NCBI GenBank assembly: GCA_000708835.1
Contig: DF237261.1
Location: forward strand, 41,865 to 105,864
From: Klebsormidium nitens
Taxonomy: Eukaryota > Streptophyta > Klebsormidiophyceae > Klebsormidiales > Klebsormidiaceae
Reading direction: 5' to 3'
Length of the DNA stretch: 64,000 nt
In this document: piece after piece, positions 61,658-64,000 of the stretch
How the letters are laid out: each line of letters starts with the position of its first letter
How positions within the stretch are numbered: the stretch's first letter is position 1
Notes under the pieces: generated by a model
Seen by the model: only the letters and a program-made list of their open reading frames with translations
Told to the model about the DNA's origin: nothing
Databases searched by the model: none
Position numbers and translations under genes: made by a program

Positions 61658-63640
61658 GATTGGCAGTCAGCGGGAAACTGTGAGGGATGCGTGTGAGTGG
61701 TTTGATGGATGCCAATGGGAAGGGGCCGCTGGGGAGTATCCAAAGGAGGGCAAATGGGGCTATGTTTGAAGGAGGGCCTGGGCCTGCAAAAACACATGAA
61801 ATGTGACTACAATCAAGTCAAGCTGTCTGGAATGCAAGCATCATTGAGGATTGCATGAGATCTGGACTCGAGGGGTCAATGCTGTTGGTTTGCCCGTTGT
61901 CATTCTGATTTATTCCCAGAAGTGTTGATTCACCTGAGATCTGCATTGCAAGGAGACTTGGATTCAGGCATGAGACATTCTTGAGCCAGCAAGTGACGTT
62001 GTGTGCTAGGGACCCCAGTCAGTAAGTGCTGCCACAAGAAGCTGGTATAAAGACGCCTCCCAGGTACCTTACTACGGAGTTCTTGGCTTTGCTTAAAAGC
62101 ACTTCTCAGCGCCAGCTTTGAACAGCCCCAACTGAGCATGCTCGAAAGGGACTGTGAGCAGAAAGAATACAAAAGAAGAGGACAGAAGAAGAGCTTCCAA
62201 AGTTGGGGCTCAAGCAACAGGACTGGCAGCACGATCTGACTGGGGCAATTTAAACTTTCCACCATATATCTCGAGCAATTGAGGGGAATGGATCAAGAAT
62301 GGTCCAGGTTATTCCAGAGCTGGCCCGAGCTGGCAAAGACGGCTCCCAAGACGACTCAACTACCTGAGGGCTGGCTGCTGATCAGCACTGTTTACCTTCC
62401 TTCTCTTGCAGGCGCACTACTGTTGCAGCGAGTGATCGCCAGTGCAAAGTCAGGTCAGCAAAACTGACCGCATTGGTGATCAATGCTGATGCTCCTCTGG
62501 CTGCCGCGTTTAATAGCAATTTCTTAAGCTGCTCCTGTTTCCAGGTGCTTCGTTGCCAATGCAGCTGGTTGCTCTCTTGAATTGCCGAAAGATGCAGGAT
62601 CTGCACGACTCCACGAGTCGCCAGCGGCACTGCCAGTGTACCTACCGGACCTCAATGTTCGTGGCGAAACTAATTCTTTTCGCCAATTTGATTTTCGCCA
62701 GATTTTCGCCATTTAGTGTCTGGGAAGGGAATTTCGCCGGCCTGGCGAAAATGGTCAGGCCGTCAGCCAATTCTTACATGCTCGGGTGCTCCCACCTGCC
62801 TTGACGAATCTTAACCCTGCTCAGAACCCCGTACTTTACCCTTGCCTGCACATTTTCAATTGATTCTCCAGAGACAACGAAAAAACGTGGTCGGTACAAG
62901 AAGTTTTCGTGCCGGGACCCTCTACCGGCCACAACTGCCGCTGGGATTTTCGCCATTAGTGTCATTATCGCCAATTAGTGTCTGGGAGCTCCTATTTAGT
63001 GTACCGGTATTCCAAGATTTATTTTCGCCACGATCACTGCTAGTACCGGTCGGTATACCGTTGAGACATTCCCATTCGCACCAGCTTGGTGCTCGGAATT
63101 ATTATTTTCTAAAGTTCTGGCATTTCGCACCAGCTTATGGGATACTTTTCATTTTTTCGCAAGAGCGCATTTTACACTGTTTTAGGCCTGTTTTGCCCCG
63201 TTTGAGGCTGATTTCGGTTTTTCTTTCACTTCGCGTTTTCGCACCAAGCCCAGACCATAATTTCAAATTTTTTGCAATAGCCTAAAATGGATTATTTTAG
63301 GTAGTGCGAATGGGAATGTACGCGTCTCTACAGTACGAGCATGCACAGTACGCGGACTACCAGTAGGTACACTAGGGCTACAGCTCAGGACCTACCTACT
63401 CCTATGGTACCGTACAGTGGCAGTGTACCGCAGCCTACTGCTTTAATCGTACTCCTTGCCTCGGTACTCTTAGGGCATGTGACGCGACGCACTCATCGAA
63501 ACAGGATCACGTCGCCGAATCAGATTGCTCCATTCCGTGGCCGGGTACGTCATTCTGACAGCTTCGGGGTCCACTCTACCCGTTATCAATGGCGGTTCTG
63601 ACCGTTACCTGGCCGACCAGGGAGCCGGCCGGCTCGGAGA
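61658..63640. other. Intergenic with clustered short motifs
   Basis: 5' flank of the chitin-binding gene, then sequence with no supported gene. TTTCGCCA clusters at 62659-62711 and recurs near 62947 and 63024. TTAGTGTCTGGGA occurs near 62714 and 62980. From 63300 to 63450 the word GTAC is frequent. Confidence 0.45.
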
Positions 63641-63689
63641 GTCGGCCTATCCGGTCACGTGTGCGAGCTGAACCCCACCCCCCGCGCGA

Positions 63690-63875
63690 CGCCCCCACCT
63701 GGCAAGGTCCGCGGCGAGCTCGCGAGGTGGGGCGTTCGCGAGGCCCAGGGCCAGCTCGCGACACCCCCACCGGGCGAAGTAAAGGGCAAGTTCGCGAGGT
63801 GGGGCCTTCGCGAAATCCAGGGCGAGCTCGCGAGACCCCCACCCTGCGAATTCCAGGGCGAACTCGCGAAGTTGT
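63690..63875. repeat. 36-bp minisatellite at the window edge
   Basis: About five units with GCGAGCTCGCGAG or GCGAACTCGCGAA cores, ending CCAGG or AAAGG, at 36-bp spacing. The plus frame 63659-63997 stays open across it and encodes a 12-residue periodicity (GELARWGVREAQ and variants). Whether it is coding cannot be judged because the window ends. Confidence 0.65.
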
Positions 63876-64000
63876 GCGATGGACCTGGAAACCTGGATTG
63901 GGCAGCGAATCCTGGTTGGTCCATCTGGCGAGGCGAACCTGGACGGCTCTGTCGCGAGCTGACCTCATGCTGGCCGCTCAGGGCGAGCTCAACTTAGGCG

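Noticed and set aside
62279-62467. Short frame (MRGMDQEWSRLF...) upstream of the chitin-binding gene
   Set aside because: No splice support, motif or family resemblance; probably chance.
1-64000. tRNA, rRNA or CRISPR features
   Set aside because: No cloverleaf with a B-box-like GGTTCGAATCC, no rRNA sequence and no spaced-repeat array of CRISPR form were recognised.

Overview
The window looks like nuclear DNA of a streptophyte (plant-lineage) organism, most simply a charophyte green alga of the Klebsormidium kind, though a bryophyte cannot be excluded. Reasons: spliced genes with GT-AG introns of about 100-1,300 nt, and orthologues of plant-type genes (vacuolar two-pore channel TPC1, the CDC48 regulator PUX1, an EMB8-type hydrolase). 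I assembled each multi-exon gene by hand from splice signals; exon phases join exactly unless a break is noted. Identifications rest on recalled family features, not on a search.

Layout. 1-19.6 kb: three host genes, all on the minus strand: TPC1 (8373-1054), EMB8-like alpha/beta hydrolase (14394-10372) and PUX1 (19590-16579). 20.0-22.3 kb: a partial copy of the front of a mobile-element gene. 23.4-25.7 kb: a six-exon minus-strand gene whose second half resembles a PD-(D/E)XK nuclease. 26.3-48.3 kb: a large mobile-element or virus-derived region. 49.2-59.1 kb: a 14-exon P-type ATPase of an unusual PEELP type. 60.4-61.7 kb: a two-exon secreted protein with a chitin-binding (peritrophin-A-like) cysteine pattern. 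The last 0.35 kb is a minisatellite cut by the window edge.

The mobile region has three parts. On the left (26.3-34.9 kb, plus strand) is a 10-exon gene for a protein of about 1,417 aa that joins a herpes/NCLDV-like archaeo-eukaryotic primase to a UL9-like helicase. On the right (48.3-42.1 kb, minus strand) is a 7-exon KDZ-type transposase with a SWIM zinc finger and a DDE triad spread over three exons. Between them (34.9-41.7 kb) is a compact block with almost no introns: two minus-strand hypothetical genes, two tandem tyrosine-recombinase-like genes, a small Cys-containing protein and a second, unrelated primase (PrimPol) fused to a D5-like superfamily 3 helicase. Its divergent intergenic region carries a perfect 24-bp palindrome and five copies of an 8-bp repeat, a layout that suggests a replication origin or recombination site. 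The spliced left and right genes share a hairpin-like satellite in their introns that I do not see in host introns, so I infer that they belong to one element family and that the middle block is nested inside.

The element is decaying: three in-frame stop codons (27403, 35640, 40703) and a 1-nt frameshift in the transposase near 43062. No capsid, packaging, reverse transcriptase or viral polymerase gene was seen.
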